Of a stretch of 64,000 nucleotides of DNA, positions 1-8,907 are shown one piece after another (position 1 is the stretch's first letter; each line of letters starts with the position of its first letter). Below the pieces are notes generated by a model. The model saw only the letters and a program-made list of their open reading frames with translations, did not search any database and was not told the origin of the DNA. A program made the translations under genes and the position numbers. This DNA is from JAOUEA01 sp963821925 (GTDB lineage Bacteria; Actinomycetota; UBA4738; HRBIN12), in NCBI GenBank assembly GCA_963821925.1, contig CAWGFO010000001.1, positions 496,001 through 560,000 on the forward strand, in the 5' to 3' direction.

Positions 1-274
1 GCACCGAGAGCGGGCCTACGCGCCGGACGACCACGCGGGTCCGGCGGGCGCCCTGACGGACGGGGCGGAGCGGTCGGCGCCGAGCCGTCGCGCGGGACCC
101 CGATGCGGACTCCGCCGGGCCGTCCGGGTACGCCGCGGTATCCGCCCGGACGGGCGCTTCGGTCACCGCGGGGGTCGCCTGCACCGGCGCCGTCGGCGCG
201 GCGTCGGGCGCGGCCTTCGCCGGCCCCGACCCCTCGGGGGCGTCGTTCTGCTGATCTTCGATCGTCTGCGACAT
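1..274 (-). CDS. DUF3566 membrane protein, N-terminal part (runs off left edge)
   Basis: Only the first 91 residues are in the window. They form a Pro/Ala/Glu-rich disordered stretch, then a very basic segment ending RRTRVVVRRVGPLSV, which resembles the entry to the first membrane helix of DUF3566 proteins (typically R-rich, then VDPWSV and a helix). DUF3566 genes sit directly downstream of gyrA in many actinobacteria, and here the gene lies just beyond gyrA in the same direction, separated by two other genes. The chosen ATG has GAGGAG immediately before it with almost no spacing, so the start is uncertain; the frame stays open upstream. Function of the family is unknown; it is a predicted two-helix membrane protein. 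The family assignment rests on the junction motif and position. Confidence 0.6.
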   Translation of the reverse strand, partial: MSQTIEDQQNDAPEGSGPAKAAPDAAPTAPVQATPAVTEAPVRADTAAYPDGPAESASGSRATARRRPLRPVRQGARRTRVVVRRVGPLSV

Positions 275-332
275 CTCCTCGGGAAGAGTTCTAAGGGTAC
301 GCCCTGGCCGGGGCAAGCACCCGGATCGAAGC

Positions 333-590
333 TCAGGTGCGCATCGGGCCGCCGGGCGCCACCATCAGCCGCACGTGCAGCAGCGTCAGGACCGCCACCA
401 CGGGCGGGGCGATCGCCCACGCCGAGGGCGCCGCGTCGTCCATCAGCAGCAGCGCGCCGACCGCAAGCCCGAGACCCCCGGCCACCACGAGCACGTCACC
501 GAGCCGACGCGGGATCCGCGCCCACACGACCGCCGTGGTCACGACCAGAGCCCCTGCCGTGACGAGCGTCACGGCGCCGACGACATCCAT
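333..590 (-). CDS. small hydrophobic membrane protein, unknown function
   Basis: An 85-residue protein with about three hydrophobic segments: residues 5-23 (VGAVTLVTAGALVVTTAVV), 30-50 and 58-72, separated by short charged turns (RIPRR, MDDAAPS). The composition is that of a small integral membrane protein. It follows the same direction as gyrA and DUF3566 and lies between the M23 peptidase and DUF3566. No family is recognised and the ribosome-binding site is weak. The hydrophobic pattern and absence of a better ORF on either strand support it, but it could be dispensable or mis-started. Confidence 0.5.
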   Translation of the reverse strand: MDVVGAVTLVTAGALVVTTAVVWARIPRRLGDVLVVAGGLGLAVGALLLMDDAAPSAWAIAPPVVAVLTLLHVRLMVAPGGPMRT

Positions 591-749
591 CTGCGCATCT
601 TCGCACGGGCGCGGAAACAGGAGCGGCGATCGGGCGATGACCGGTCACACATGACTAGGTGATCTCACCCGGTCCCTCAAGTTCTGAGGGCCGTTCGGCC
701 GATACCAGCGGTGAACGTCGGGACCATGACAGGGGGTCGAACGCATCCG

Positions 750-1544
750 ATGAGTGGGACGGGGCTTCGTCGCGTAGCGGCATTGGTGTTGGCAGGCACA
801 CTCGGCGTGGGGTGGATCGCGATGAGCGCCAACGCCTCGTCCTCGGTGGACGAGGCCGTGGCGCTCCGGCGCGACCTCCGCGTCAAGATCGACGAGCTTC
901 ACGACCGGCGTCACGACGCGCGCCAGGCGATCCACCAGCGGATCCGGTTCAACCAGGCCCGGATCGCGAACGCGCCCGGTGCGGGCGGCGTCGGCGACGA
1001 GCGCCGCTACCAACAGTTCCGACGGCGCCAGCTCCATCTGATCGACCTGCTGCGCAAGCAGGAACGGATGATCGTCCAGCAGACCGCCGCCCGCGTCGAC
1101 GCGCTCCGTTCGCGCCGCGAGGGGCTCGCGCAATGGCTCGACACCTACGGGGTCTTCGAGACCTGTCCCGTGCAGGGCTCGGTCGCGATCGCCGACAACT
1201 TCGGGATCATCCGCGAGATGCCCGGAACGCCCCGGCACGTGCACATGGGCGACGACGTCTCCGCGCCCACCGGCGCCCCGATCGTGGCGCCGTTCGACGG
1301 GACCGCCGTGGCGTCTTCGAGCGAGCTCGGCGGCTCGCAGGTGAAGGTCTACGGGGCCGACGGCTACGTCTACAACGCCCATCTGTCCGCCTACGGCCGG
1401 CTCGGGCACGTCACGGCCGGCACGATCGTGGGCTACGTAGGCGAGACCGGGAACGCGACCGCTCCCCACGACCACTTCGAGTGGCACCCGGGCAACGGCG
1501 GTGCGGTCGATCCCTACGTCTACCTGACCGCGGCCTGCGGCTGA
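750..1544 (+). CDS. secreted M23 (LytM) peptidase with coiled-coil
   Basis: Exported zinc endopeptidase-type protein expected to act on peptidoglycan cross-links outside the membrane. The N-terminus (MSGTGLRRVAALVLAGTLG...) is a signal peptide ending near SANA. Residues about 35-140 are charged and helical (coiled-coil, many RQ/RRR). The C-terminal half is the LytM domain: HMGDD matches the H-x-G-x-D zinc site, YNAHLS carries the conserved His, and HDHFEW matches the HxH zinc/catalytic motif, so it looks active. Upstream in-frame starts exist at 711 (GTG) and 726 (ATG); 750 was chosen because it gives a compact signal peptide. It converges on gyrA and the two share a strong hairpin terminator. 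Confidence 0.82.
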   Translation: MSGTGLRRVAALVLAGTLGVGWIAMSANASSSVDEAVALRRDLRVKIDELHDRRHDARQAIHQRIRFNQARIANAPGAGGVGDERRYQQFRRRQLHLIDLLRKQERMIVQQTAARVDALRSRREGLAQWLDTYGVFETCPVQGSVAIADNFGIIREMPGTPRHVHMGDDVSAPTGAPIVAPFDGTAVASSSELGGSQVKVYGADGYVYNAHLSAYGRLGHVTAGTIVGYVGETGNATAPHDHFEWHPGNGGAVDPYVYLTAACG

Positions 1545-1547
1545 GCT

Positions 1548-1584
1548 TGAGGGGCGGGGTGTCCCCTGCCGCCCCGCCCCCTCA
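1548..1584. terminator. bidirectional GC-rich terminator between M23 gene and gyrA
   Basis: Arms TGAGGGGCGGGG and CCCCGCCCCCTCA pair with one bulged C around a 12-base loop, between two convergent stop codons. No U-tract, as is usual in high-GC actinobacteria. Confidence 0.6.
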
Positions 1585-1590
1585 GGGCTC

Positions 1591-4044
1591 TTACTCGTCG
1601 TCCTCGTCCATCTGCGTGATCACCGGCGCGAGCGCGACGACGTTGGCGCCGTCCTCGACGCGCATCGTGCGGACGCCCTGGCTCGCGCGTCCGACCCGAC
1701 GGATCTGGTCGGCCGGCACGCGCACCACCTGCCCGCTCGAGGAGATCACGAACATGTCCAGGTCCTTCGTCCCGATGTAGGCACCCGCGAGCAGGCCGGT
1801 CTTGCCGGTGAGCTGGTGGCCGATCACGCCCTTGCCGCCGCGGCCCTTCGTCGGGTAGTCGGCGAGCTTCGAGCGTTTCCCGTACCCCTGCTCGGTCACG
1901 CTGATCAGCTCCTCGCCTTCGGAGACGAGCCCGACCGCGAGCACCCGGTCGTCCTCGGACAGGCGCATCCCGATCACGCCCCCGGTCGCCCGGCCCATCG
2001 GGCGCGCGAGCGACTCCTTGAAGCGGATCGCCTGGCCCTTGCGGGAGACGAGCATGACCTCGTCCTCCCCTTCGGTGAACTTCACGTCGATCAGCTCGTC
2101 GTCGCCACGCAGGTTGATCGCGATCAGGCCGGTCCGCGGCGAGTCGTACTCGGGGAGCGCGGTCTTCTTCACGATCCCGTTGCGGGTCACGAAGAGCAGG
2201 TAGCGCCCCTCCGCGTACTCCTTGAGGTCGATCACCGCGCTGATCTTCTCGTCGCCGTCCAGGGCCACGCCCGGGAGGTTCGCGGCGTACATCCCGCGGG
2301 CCGTGCGGCCCGACTCGGGGATCTCGTGCGCCTTCACGCGATACACGCGGCCCTTCGTGGTGAAGAACAGCATCCAGTGGTGGGTCGTGGTCGTGAAGAC
2401 GTGCTTGACGACGTCTTCCTCCTTCAGGTTCTGGCCGCGGACGCCCTTGCCGCCGCGGCCCTGCCGCTTGAAGGAGTCCATCGGGAGGCGCTTCACGTAC
2501 CCGGCGCGGCTCACCGTGATCACGACGTCCTCTTCGGCGATCAGATCCTCGACGTCGAAGTCTCCCTCCTCGGCCCGGATCGACGTGCGACGCGAGTCCG
2601 CGTGCTTCTTGCGGATCTCGGTGAGCTCCTCCTTGATCACGGCGCGAAGCTTCACCGGGTCGTTCAGGAGCGAGTTGAGGTACTCGATGCGCTCGAGCAA
2701 CTCCGTGTGCTCCTTCTCGAGCTCGGTGCGTGCGAGGCGTGTGAGGCGGCGCAGCGGCATGTCCAAGATGTGGTTCGCCTGGATCTCGCTGAGCTTGAAG
2801 CGCTTCATCAGCGACGTGCGCGCGGCGTCGGCGTCCTGGGACCCGCGGATGATCTTGATCACCTCGTCGAGGTTGTCGAGCGCGATCAGGAGCCCGAGGA
2901 CGATGTGGTCGCGCTCCTCGGCCTTGCGAAGGTCGTAGCGGGTGCGCCGCGTGACGACGTCGACCTGATGGTCGACGTAGTAGCCGACCATCTCGGCCAG
3001 GTTCAGCGTGCGCGGGACCCCGTCGACGAGCGCCAGCATGATCACGCCGAAGCTCTCCTGGAGCTGCGTGTGCTTGTACAGCTGGTTCAGCACGACATGG
3101 GGGTTCGCGCCGCGCTTGGTCTCGATCACGAGGCGCATGCCCTCGCGGTTGGACTCGTCCTTCAGGTCGGCGATGTCCTTCAGCTTCTGCAGCTTCACGA
3201 GCTCGGCGATCTTCTCGGCGAGCCGCGCCTTGTTCACCTGGTACGGGAGCTCGGTGACGACGATCTTCGACTTGCCGTTCGAGCTCTCCTCGATCTGCGT
3301 GACCGCGCGGACCTTCAGCGAGCCGCGGCCCGTCTCGTAGGCGTCGCGGATCCCCTGGCGCCCCATGATCGTGGCGCCGGTCGGGAAGTCGGGGCCCTTG
3401 ATGAACTTCATCAGGTCGTCGGGCGTCGACTCGGGGTTCTCGAGGTAGTGCACGACCCCGTCGATCACCTCGCCGAGGTTGTGCGGGGGGATGTTCGTGG
3501 CCATGCCGACGGCGATGCCGCCCGCCCCGTTCACCAGGAGGTTCGGGAACCGCGAGGGGAGCACGACCGGCTGCTGCTCGTAGCCGTCGAAGTTGGGGAC
3601 GAAGTCGACCGTCTCGGAGTCGATGTCGCGCAGGAGCTCCATCGCCATCGGGGCGAGCCGCGCCTCGGTGTACCGGTAGGCGGCCGCCGGGTCGCCGTCG
3701 ACCGAACCGAAGTTGCCGTGGCCGTCGACGAGCGGGTAGCGCAGCGACCACTCCTGGGCCATGCGGACGAGCGCGTCGTACACCGACTGGTCGCCGTGCG
3801 GGTGGTACTTCTTCAGCACGTCGCCGATCACGGCCGCCGACTTGCGGTGCGGGCGGTCGGGACGGTAGCCCGCCTCGAGCATCGCCCACAGGATCCGCTT
3901 GTGGACCGGCTTCAGGCCGTCACGGACGTCGGGCAGCGCCCGTCCCACGATGACCGACATCGAGTAGTCGAGGTACGACCGTTGGATCTCGTCTTCGAGG
4001 TCGACGGGCTCGATACGCCCGACGAACAGCCCTTCCTGCGCCAT
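1591..4044 (-). CDS. gyrA: DNA gyrase subunit A
   Basis: Breakage-reunion subunit of the A2B2 gyrase that introduces negative supercoils with ATP. The 817 residues match the family length. The catalytic tyrosine is in RYTE (Tyr125), the quinolone-determining region is HPHGDQSVYDALVRM (residues 81-95), and the C-terminal beta-pinwheel carries the GyrA box as QGRGGKG plus a second related GRGGKG strand. A short acidic end (EDGANVV...MDEDDE) closes the protein. The gene follows gyrB by 17 bases and is clearly co-transcribed. Odd point: the residue equivalent to E. coli Ser83 is Gln86, followed by Ser87 and Asp90. Identity is certain. Confidence 0.98.
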   Translation of the reverse strand: MAQEGLFVGRIEPVDLEDEIQRSYLDYSMSVIVGRALPDVRDGLKPVHKRILWAMLEAGYRPDRPHRKSAAVIGDVLKKYHPHGDQSVYDALVRMAQEWSLRYPLVDGHGNFGSVDGDPAAAYRYTEARLAPMAMELLRDIDSETVDFVPNFDGYEQQPVVLPSRFPNLLVNGAGGIAVGMATNIPPHNLGEVIDGVVHYLENPESTPDDLMKFIKGPDFPTGATIMGRQGIRDAYETGRGSLKVRAVTQIEESSNGKSKIVVTELPYQVNKARLAEKIAELVKLQKLKDIADLKDESNREGMRLVIETKRGANPHVVLNQLYKHTQLQESFGVIMLALVDGVPRTLNLAEMVGYYVDHQVDVVTRRTRYDLRKAEERDHIVLGLLIALDNLDEVIKIIRGSQDADAARTSLMKRFKLSEIQANHILDMPLRRLTRLARTELEKEHTELLERIEYLNSLLNDPVKLRAVIKEELTEIRKKHADSRRTSIRAEEGDFDVEDLIAEEDVVITVSRAGYVKRLPMDSFKRQGRGGKGVRGQNLKEEDVVKHVFTTTTHHWMLFFTTKGRVYRVKAHEIPESGRTARGMYAANLPGVALDGDEKISAVIDLKEYAEGRYLLFVTRNGIVKKTALPEYDSPRTGLIAINLRGDDELIDVKFTEGEDEVMLVSRKGQAIRFKESLARPMGRATGGVIGMRLSEDDRVLAVGLVSEGEELISVTEQGYGKRSKLADYPTKGRGGKGVIGHQLTGKTGLLAGAYIGTKDLDMFVISSSGQVVRVPADQIRRVGRASQGVRTMRVEDGANVVALAPVITQMDEDDE

Positions 4045-4061
4045 GTCCGTCGATCAGCTCC

Positions 4062-6008
4062 TCAGACGTCCAGGTTCTGGACGTACTTCGCGTTGCGCTC
4101 GATGAAGTCCTTGCGTGCCGGCACGTCGTCACCCATCAGGATCGAGAACAGCCGGTCGGCCGCGACCGCATCCTCGAGCGTCACCTGCAGCAGGGTGCGC
4201 TTCTCGGGATCCATCGTGGTGTCCCACAGCTGGATCGCGTCCATCTCGCCGAGGCCCTTGAACCGCTGCGGGTCGCCCAGCTTCTTGCCGTTCGCGTTCT
4301 TGCGGTACTCGTCCCATTCGCGCTCGGTGTAGAAGTAGTGCTCCTGCTTGCCTTCCTTCAGCAGGTACAGCGGCGGCTGCGCGAGGTACACGTAGCCGGC
4401 GTCGATCAGCTGCGGCATGTAGCGGAAGAAGTACGTGAGCAGCAGCGTGCGGATGTGCGCGCCGTCGACGTCGGCGTCGGCCATGAGCACGATGCGGTGG
4501 TACCGCGTCTTCTCGAGGTCGAACTCCTCGCCGATGCCGGTCCCGATCGCGGTGATCAGCGCCTGGATCTCGTTGTTCTCGAGGATCTTGTGCAGGCGCG
4601 CCTTCTCGACGTTCAAGATCTTGCCCCGGATCGGCAGGATCGCCTGGCTCGCACGGTCCCGCGCGCTCTTGGCCGAGCCGCCCGCGGAGTCGCCCTCCAC
4701 GATGTAGAGCTCGCAGAGCGCCGGGTCCGAGAGCTGGCAGTCGGCGAGCTTGCCGGGGAGCGACCCACTCTCGAGGAAGGACTTCCGGCGCGTGAGGTCG
4801 CGGGCCTGCCGTGCCGCCAGGCGGGCCTTCGCCGAGGACGAGGCCTTCATGAAGATGCGCTTCGCGTCGCCCGGGTGCTCCTCGAGCCACGTGGTGAACG
4901 CGGCGTTCACGGTGGTCTCGACGAGCGAGCGCATCGAGGCGTTGCCGAGCTTGGTCTTGGTCTGACCCTCGAACTGCGGGTCGCGGAGCTTCACCGAGAT
5001 GATCGCGACCAGGCCTTCACGGACGTCCTCGCCGATCAGGTTGTCTTCCTTCTCCTTGAGGAGGCCCTTGGCGCGCGCGTGGCGGTTCAGCACGTTCGTG
5101 AGCGCCTTCTTCAGGCCCTCCTCGTGCATGCCGCCCTCGTGCGTGTTGATCGTGTTCGCGAACGAGTAGAGCGACTCCGTGTACCCCGTGTTCCACTGCA
5201 TCGCGAGCTCGACCTCGCCGTCGTCGGCCTTCGTGTCGATGTCGATGATCCGGTTGATCGTCTCCTTGCCCTGCGAGAGGTACTTCACGAAGTCCACGAG
5301 GCCGCCGCTCGCCTTGAAGGACTCCTTGCGGGTGGGCTCCTCGCGCTCGTCGGCCAGCGTGATCTCGGCACCCTTGTTCAGGAACGAGAGCTCGCGCAAC
5401 CGCTCGGCGAGCGTCTCGAATCGGTACTCGAGCGTCTCGACGAAGATCTCGGGGTCGGGCCAGAACCGAACCCGGGTGCCGGTCTTCGTGGTGGGCTTGC
5501 CCTTCGCGAGCTTGCCGAGGGGCTTGCCCCGCTCGTAGGCCTGGCTCCACGAGTATCCGTCGCGCGTGACCTCGACCTCGAGGCGCGTGGACAGGGCGTT
5601 CACGACGGAGACCCCGACGCCGTGCAGGCCACCAGAGATCTTGTAGCCACCCCCGCCGAACTTGCCGCCGGCGTGCAGCACCGTGAGCACGACCTCGACG
5701 GCCGGGCGGCGGTCCTTGGCGCCGGGGATCGGCTTCACGGGGATCCCGCGCCCGTTGTCGTGGCAACTCACCGAGCCGTCGGCGTGGATCGTGACGAGGA
5801 TCTTGTCGGCGAAGCCGGCCATGGCCTCGTCGATCGCGTTGTCCACCACCTCGTAGACGAGGTGGTGGAGCCCTCGGGAGCTCGTGGTGCCGATGTACAT
5901 GCCCGGCCGCTTGCGGACCGGCTCCAGTCCCTCCAGCACCTGGATGCTGCTGGAGTCGTAGCCTGCTGCGGTCTTCTTGGTCGCCAACGAGCCTCCGATC
6001 GAGCCCAC
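4062..6008 (-). CDS. gyrB: DNA gyrase subunit B
   Basis: ATPase subunit of gyrase. The GHKL ATP-binding domain begins with GLEPVRKRPGMYIG, contains EVVDNAIDEAMAG and the DNGRGIPV and GGLHGVGVSVVNAL nucleotide motifs; the TOPRIM domain carries EGDSAGGSA and DADVDGAHI (metal-binding acidic residues), and the C-terminus has the QRFKGLGEMD signature. Length 648 is typical of actinobacterial GyrB without the enterobacterial insert. It starts at a GTG; a more internal start near the KKTAAGYDSS segment is possible. It lies between DUF721 and gyrA in the standard origin order. Confidence 0.98.
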   Translation of the reverse strand: MGSIGGSLATKKTAAGYDSSSIQVLEGLEPVRKRPGMYIGTTSSRGLHHLVYEVVDNAIDEAMAGFADKILVTIHADGSVSCHDNGRGIPVKPIPGAKDRRPAVEVVLTVLHAGGKFGGGGYKISGGLHGVGVSVVNALSTRLEVEVTRDGYSWSQAYERGKPLGKLAKGKPTTKTGTRVRFWPDPEIFVETLEYRFETLAERLRELSFLNKGAEITLADEREEPTRKESFKASGGLVDFVKYLSQGKETINRIIDIDTKADDGEVELAMQWNTGYTESLYSFANTINTHEGGMHEEGLKKALTNVLNRHARAKGLLKEKEDNLIGEDVREGLVAIISVKLRDPQFEGQTKTKLGNASMRSLVETTVNAAFTTWLEEHPGDAKRIFMKASSSAKARLAARQARDLTRRKSFLESGSLPGKLADCQLSDPALCELYIVEGDSAGGSAKSARDRASQAILPIRGKILNVEKARLHKILENNEIQALITAIGTGIGEEFDLEKTRYHRIVLMADADVDGAHIRTLLLTYFFRYMPQLIDAGYVYLAQPPLYLLKEGKQEHYFYTEREWDEYRKNANGKKLGDPQRFKGLGEMDAIQLWDTTMDPEKRTLLQVTLEDAVAADRLFSILMGDDVPARKDFIERNAKYVQNLDV

Positions 6009-6123
6009 GCGGCGGCCTCACGCGGTGCCGCGGGAAGCCGTGCGCGGGAAGGTCGCACGAACCCGTTCAGTCTACCGTACGGGAGGGACGCCCGACCGGT
6101 GGCGAGGGCCGAAAAAGGGCGTT

Positions 6124-6465
6124 CTAGCTGGGGTTTCTTACAACGATCCTGATCGCGGTCACGCGGCCCTCGCCCAGGGCCTCGTCGGCCTTGCGGCGGA
6201 TCTCCTCGTGCAGGAACCGGGCCTGTGCGCCCCACGGTCCCGAGGTCGCGCCGACCACCAGGAGGCCCTCCTCCAGGCTGACCGGCGCGGTCTCGGCGGC
6301 CAGTCGCGGCCCCACGATCTCGGGCCACCGCGACGCGAGTTCGGCCACCGGCATCCCGCGCGACAACACCTCCTCGGCGAGCAGCCCGTCGACGATGTCG
6401 GCGAGCGTCACGGGATCGCGAGATCGCTTCCCCTTCGCCTTGTCGAACCCCTTCGCGTGGGCCAC
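6124..6465 (-). CDS. DUF721 (DciA-like) protein
   Basis: A 113-residue DUF721 family protein. DUF721/DciA proteins in many bacteria assist loading of the replicative helicase DnaB; the role here is inferred from family and position. Visible features are the basic N-terminus (GFDKAKGKRSRD), the LADIVDGLLAEEVLSRG helix and the core WPEIVGPRLAAETAPVSLEEGLLVV followed by a WGAQARFL helix. It starts at GTG one base after the recF stop (TGA-c-GTG), so it is translationally coupled to recF, exactly where actinobacteria keep this gene. Confidence 0.9.
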   Translation of the reverse strand: MAHAKGFDKAKGKRSRDPVTLADIVDGLLAEEVLSRGMPVAELASRWPEIVGPRLAAETAPVSLEEGLLVVGATSGPWGAQARFLHEEIRRKADEALGEGRVTAIRIVVRNPS

Positions 6466-6466
6466 G

Positions 6467-7561
6467 TCAGGCGCTCCTCGCGGCGATCGTGCCGTCCACC
6501 ACGTCCCAGACGGCGGCCGCGTTCGCGGGCACGTGCGCGTCGTCGGCGACCGTGATCAAGACCTGACCCCCGCGCGAGGCCAGCCGCGCGCCGATGTGGT
6601 CGCGGCGGCGCGGGTCGAGCGCGCTGAACGGGTCGTCGATCAGCAGCAGCGGAGGCTCGCCGATCTCGGCCGCCACCGCGGACGCGAGCCCGAGGCGGAC
6701 GCAGAGGGCCGCCGCCCAGGTCTCCCCGTACGAGGCGAACGCCCGCGCGCCCAGGTCCCGAACCGCCAGGTTCAGCTCGTCGCGGTGCGGGCCCACGAGC
6801 GAGGTCCGGCGTTGGAGCTCATCGGCGCGACGTTCCCCGATCCGCGCTCGGAAGGCGCCCTCGAGATCGTCGGCGGACCACAGGTTGGGCGCGTAGGCGC
6901 AATCGAGCCCGTACGAGGCGATCGCGCGGAACTCCTCGTCGGCGAAGGGGGCGAGCCGTTCGACGGCGTCGGCGCGGGCACGGATCACGGCGCAGCCGGC
7001 CTGGATCAACTCCTCGTCCCACGCCTCGATCCCCGGCGGCGAGCCCGGGCGGTCCCATTCCTTCAACAGCCGGTTCCGCTGGCGCAGGGCCCGGTCGTAG
7101 GACGTGAACAGCGAGTCCCTGACCGGCCACAGCGCGATCACGGCCTCGTCCATGAACGCGCGGCGCTTCGATGGGTCGCCGATCACGATCGGCAGGTCGA
7201 ACGGGCCGAACAGCACGGCGCGGACCTGCCGCCGAAGGTCGCGCTTCCGACGCACCGGGGAGCGGTTGACCTTCACCTTGCTCGCACCCTGCGACGGGAT
7301 CTCGATCTCGACGAGGGCACGACCGTCCCGCGTCTCGAACTCCCCGCGCACGTAGGCGGCGGCGGCCCCCACCCGTACGAGCGGCGCGTTCGTGGACGTC
7401 CGCGGGGACCCCAGCGCGTACAGGAAGTGCATGCCCTCGAGCAGGTTCGTCTTCCCCTCCCCGTTCGGCCCCACCGCGACGAGCAGCCCGTCGGGCACCG
7501 GGTCGATGCGCGTCAGCGCGTGGTTCCGGAAGTCACGCAGCTCGACCCAGGCGAGGCGCAT
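6467..7561 (-). CDS. recF: DNA replication and repair protein RecF
   Basis: SMC-like ATPase that loads RecA at single-strand gaps. Residues 1-40 carry the family opening (LRDFRNH) and Walker A GPNGEGKTNLLEG; the ABC signature region reads SYGETWAAALCVRLGLA and Walker B is PPLLLIDDPFSALDP, followed by the D-loop and switch His region. Length 364 is normal. It lies 27 bases after dnaN and overlaps nothing upstream; downstream it is coupled to DUF721. The recF signature is slightly divergent (SYGETWAA for the more usual SQGQQRTA-type sequence), but the context leaves no doubt. Confidence 0.95.
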   Translation of the reverse strand: MRLAWVELRDFRNHALTRIDPVPDGLLVAVGPNGEGKTNLLEGMHFLYALGSPRTSTNAPLVRVGAAAAYVRGEFETRDGRALVEIEIPSQGASKVKVNRSPVRRKRDLRRQVRAVLFGPFDLPIVIGDPSKRRAFMDEAVIALWPVRDSLFTSYDRALRQRNRLLKEWDRPGSPPGIEAWDEELIQAGCAVIRARADAVERLAPFADEEFRAIASYGLDCAYAPNLWSADDLEGAFRARIGERRADELQRRTSLVGPHRDELNLAVRDLGARAFASYGETWAAALCVRLGLASAVAAEIGEPPLLLIDDPFSALDPRRRDHIGARLASRGGQVLITVADDAHVPANAAAVWDVVDGTIAARSA

Positions 7562-7588
7562 CGCGGGGAAGCCCTGCGCCGCAGCCGG

Positions 7589-8692
7589 TTACGACACCGA
7601 TGCGGGCAACCGCACCGGCATCACGAGGTACGTGAACTCGTCGCCGTCCCCGCGGACCACGCCCGGCTTCAGCCCGTCGCGCACGTCGAGCCGCACGGAC
7701 TCGCCGTGGCAGGCCGTGAGCCCGTCGGCCAGGTACTGCGGGTTGAAGGCGGCGGTCAGGTCCTCGCCCTCATAGCGGGCCTCCACGGTCTCGACGGCCT
7801 GCCCGAGATCGGGGCTCGAGCTCGAGAGCTTCACGCCGAGGGCGTTGAACTCGAGCCGCACCGGGGTCGTGTCGCGGGCGAGCAGCCCCACGCGTCGGAC
7901 CGCGTCGAGCAGCGCCTGCCGGCTGATCGTGAGCCGGCTCTCGTGCTGCTCGGGCAGGAGCTGACGGTAGTTCGGGAACTCCCCTTCGATCAGGCGCGAC
8001 GTGAGCGTCAGCTCCCCGATCCGGAACGCCACCTGCGACTCGTCCACGAAGATCTGGATCGAAGCCTTCTCATCGGCCTGGGCCGCGCGGCCCGCCTCGG
8101 TGAGGGCCCGCTCCGGCACGATCGCGCGGCCCTCGCCGTCGGCGCTCGCGACCAGGTCCCGGACGGCCAGTCGATACGAGTCGGTGGCCACCATCACGAC
8201 CCCTTCGCGGCTGACCTCGACCAGCACCCCCGTGAGCACGGGCCGTGCCTCGTCGCGTGACGCGGCACGGGCCACCTGGGTCACGGCCTCGGCGAAGGCG
8301 CCGGCCTCGGCCGTGATCGACGTGCCGCTCGGCTCCTGCAGCCCCGGGAAGTCCTCGGACGGCAGCAGCCGCAGCGTGCCCTCGTAGGCCGCGCAGCGCA
8401 GGTGCGCCTGGGACTGATCGGTCTCGAACTCGACCGGCGCGTCGGACAACGACTTCACCGTGTCGCCGAGGAGCCGAGCCGGGACGAGCGCGACGCCCGC
8501 CTCCTGCACCTGAACGCCGGTCGAGAGCCGTGCCGACACCTCGAGATCGGTCGTCGTGAGCGTCAGCCGCCCGTCGTCGGTCGCCTCCAGGAGAACGCCT
8601 GTCAGGGCCGGGATCCCCGGCCTGGACGACACGCCGCGCTGGACGGTCTGGAGCGCCTCCGAGAGCGCGTCGCGGTCACACCGGAACTTCAT
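7589..8692 (-). CDS. dnaN: DNA polymerase III beta subunit (sliding clamp)
   Basis: Ring-shaped processivity clamp, three repeated beta-clamp domains over 367 residues. The start MKFRCDRDALSEALQTVQRGVSSRP is typical of the first domain; the end EFTYLVMPVRLP is the conserved C-terminal strand that forms the partner-binding pocket. ATG at 8692 is preferred over GTG at 8698 because a GGGGGT ribosome-binding site lies about five bases before it. The 212-base gap to dnaA carries the origin elements. Identity is certain. Confidence 0.96.
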   Translation of the reverse strand: MKFRCDRDALSEALQTVQRGVSSRPGIPALTGVLLEATDDGRLTLTTTDLEVSARLSTGVQVQEAGVALVPARLLGDTVKSLSDAPVEFETDQSQAHLRCAAYEGTLRLLPSEDFPGLQEPSGTSITAEAGAFAEAVTQVARAASRDEARPVLTGVLVEVSREGVVMVATDSYRLAVRDLVASADGEGRAIVPERALTEAGRAAQADEKASIQIFVDESQVAFRIGELTLTSRLIEGEFPNYRQLLPEQHESRLTISRQALLDAVRRVGLLARDTTPVRLEFNALGVKLSSSSPDLGQAVETVEARYEGEDLTAAFNPQYLADGLTACHGESVRLDVRDGLKPGVVRGDGDEFTYLVMPVRLPASVS

Positions 8693-8698
8693 GCCCAC

Positions 8699-8907
8699 CC
8701 CCTGCTTCTGTCCTTAAGAGTTCTCGATAGACCGGTAGTAGTAGGCGCTGTGGAAAGGTGCACGGAGGCACGGTTCCTGCAGCGTAGAGCGGTTCTCTGA
8801 CATGTGGATAGTCGGTGTGGAAACCCTGTCGCTCCGGCCGATGTTCGCAGAGCGACAGGAACACCCCACCTCGGCCGCGGAGGTTTTCCACAGGCGTCGC
8901 GGTCGGG
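8699..8907. other. candidate oriC, dnaN-dnaA intergenic part
   Basis: Four sequences within one or two bases of the DnaA box (TTATCCACA/TGTGGATAA) lie here: TGTGGAAAG 8749-8757, TGTGGATAG 8803-8811, TGTGGAAAC 8816-8824 and TTTTCCACA 8884-8892. Next to the first is GCGC and three TAG repeats (8736-8744), leading into a more AT-rich stretch before dnaN. The position between dnaA and dnaN matches the known actinobacterial origin site. Confidence 0.8.
8736..8757 (-). promoter_or_regulatory. DnaA-box / GC spacer / DnaA-trio unwinding element
   Basis: Read on the minus strand: box CTTTCCACA, GCGC, then TACTACTAC-type trios (three TAG on the plus strand, 8736-8744). This is the order of the basal unwinding system known from Bacillus subtilis: DnaA box, GC cluster, then 3'-GAT-5' trios onto which DnaA assembles to open the duplex. 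The downstream sequence toward dnaN (TCTATCGAGAACTCTTAAGG) is the least GC-rich in the gap. Confidence 0.65.

Noticed and set aside
591..749. Possible c-di-AMP (ydaO-type) riboswitch before the M23 peptidase
   Set aside because: Some pieces (GGTGAAC..., GACAGGG) resemble the motif and such genes are often controlled this way, but the conserved core could not be assembled. Covariance-model search would decide.
1816..4332. 838-codon open frame antisense to gyrA/gyrB on the plus strand
   Set aside because: GC-rich shadow of two certain genes; composition is Arg/Ala/Val/Leu/His-rich without domains and it crosses a gene boundary.
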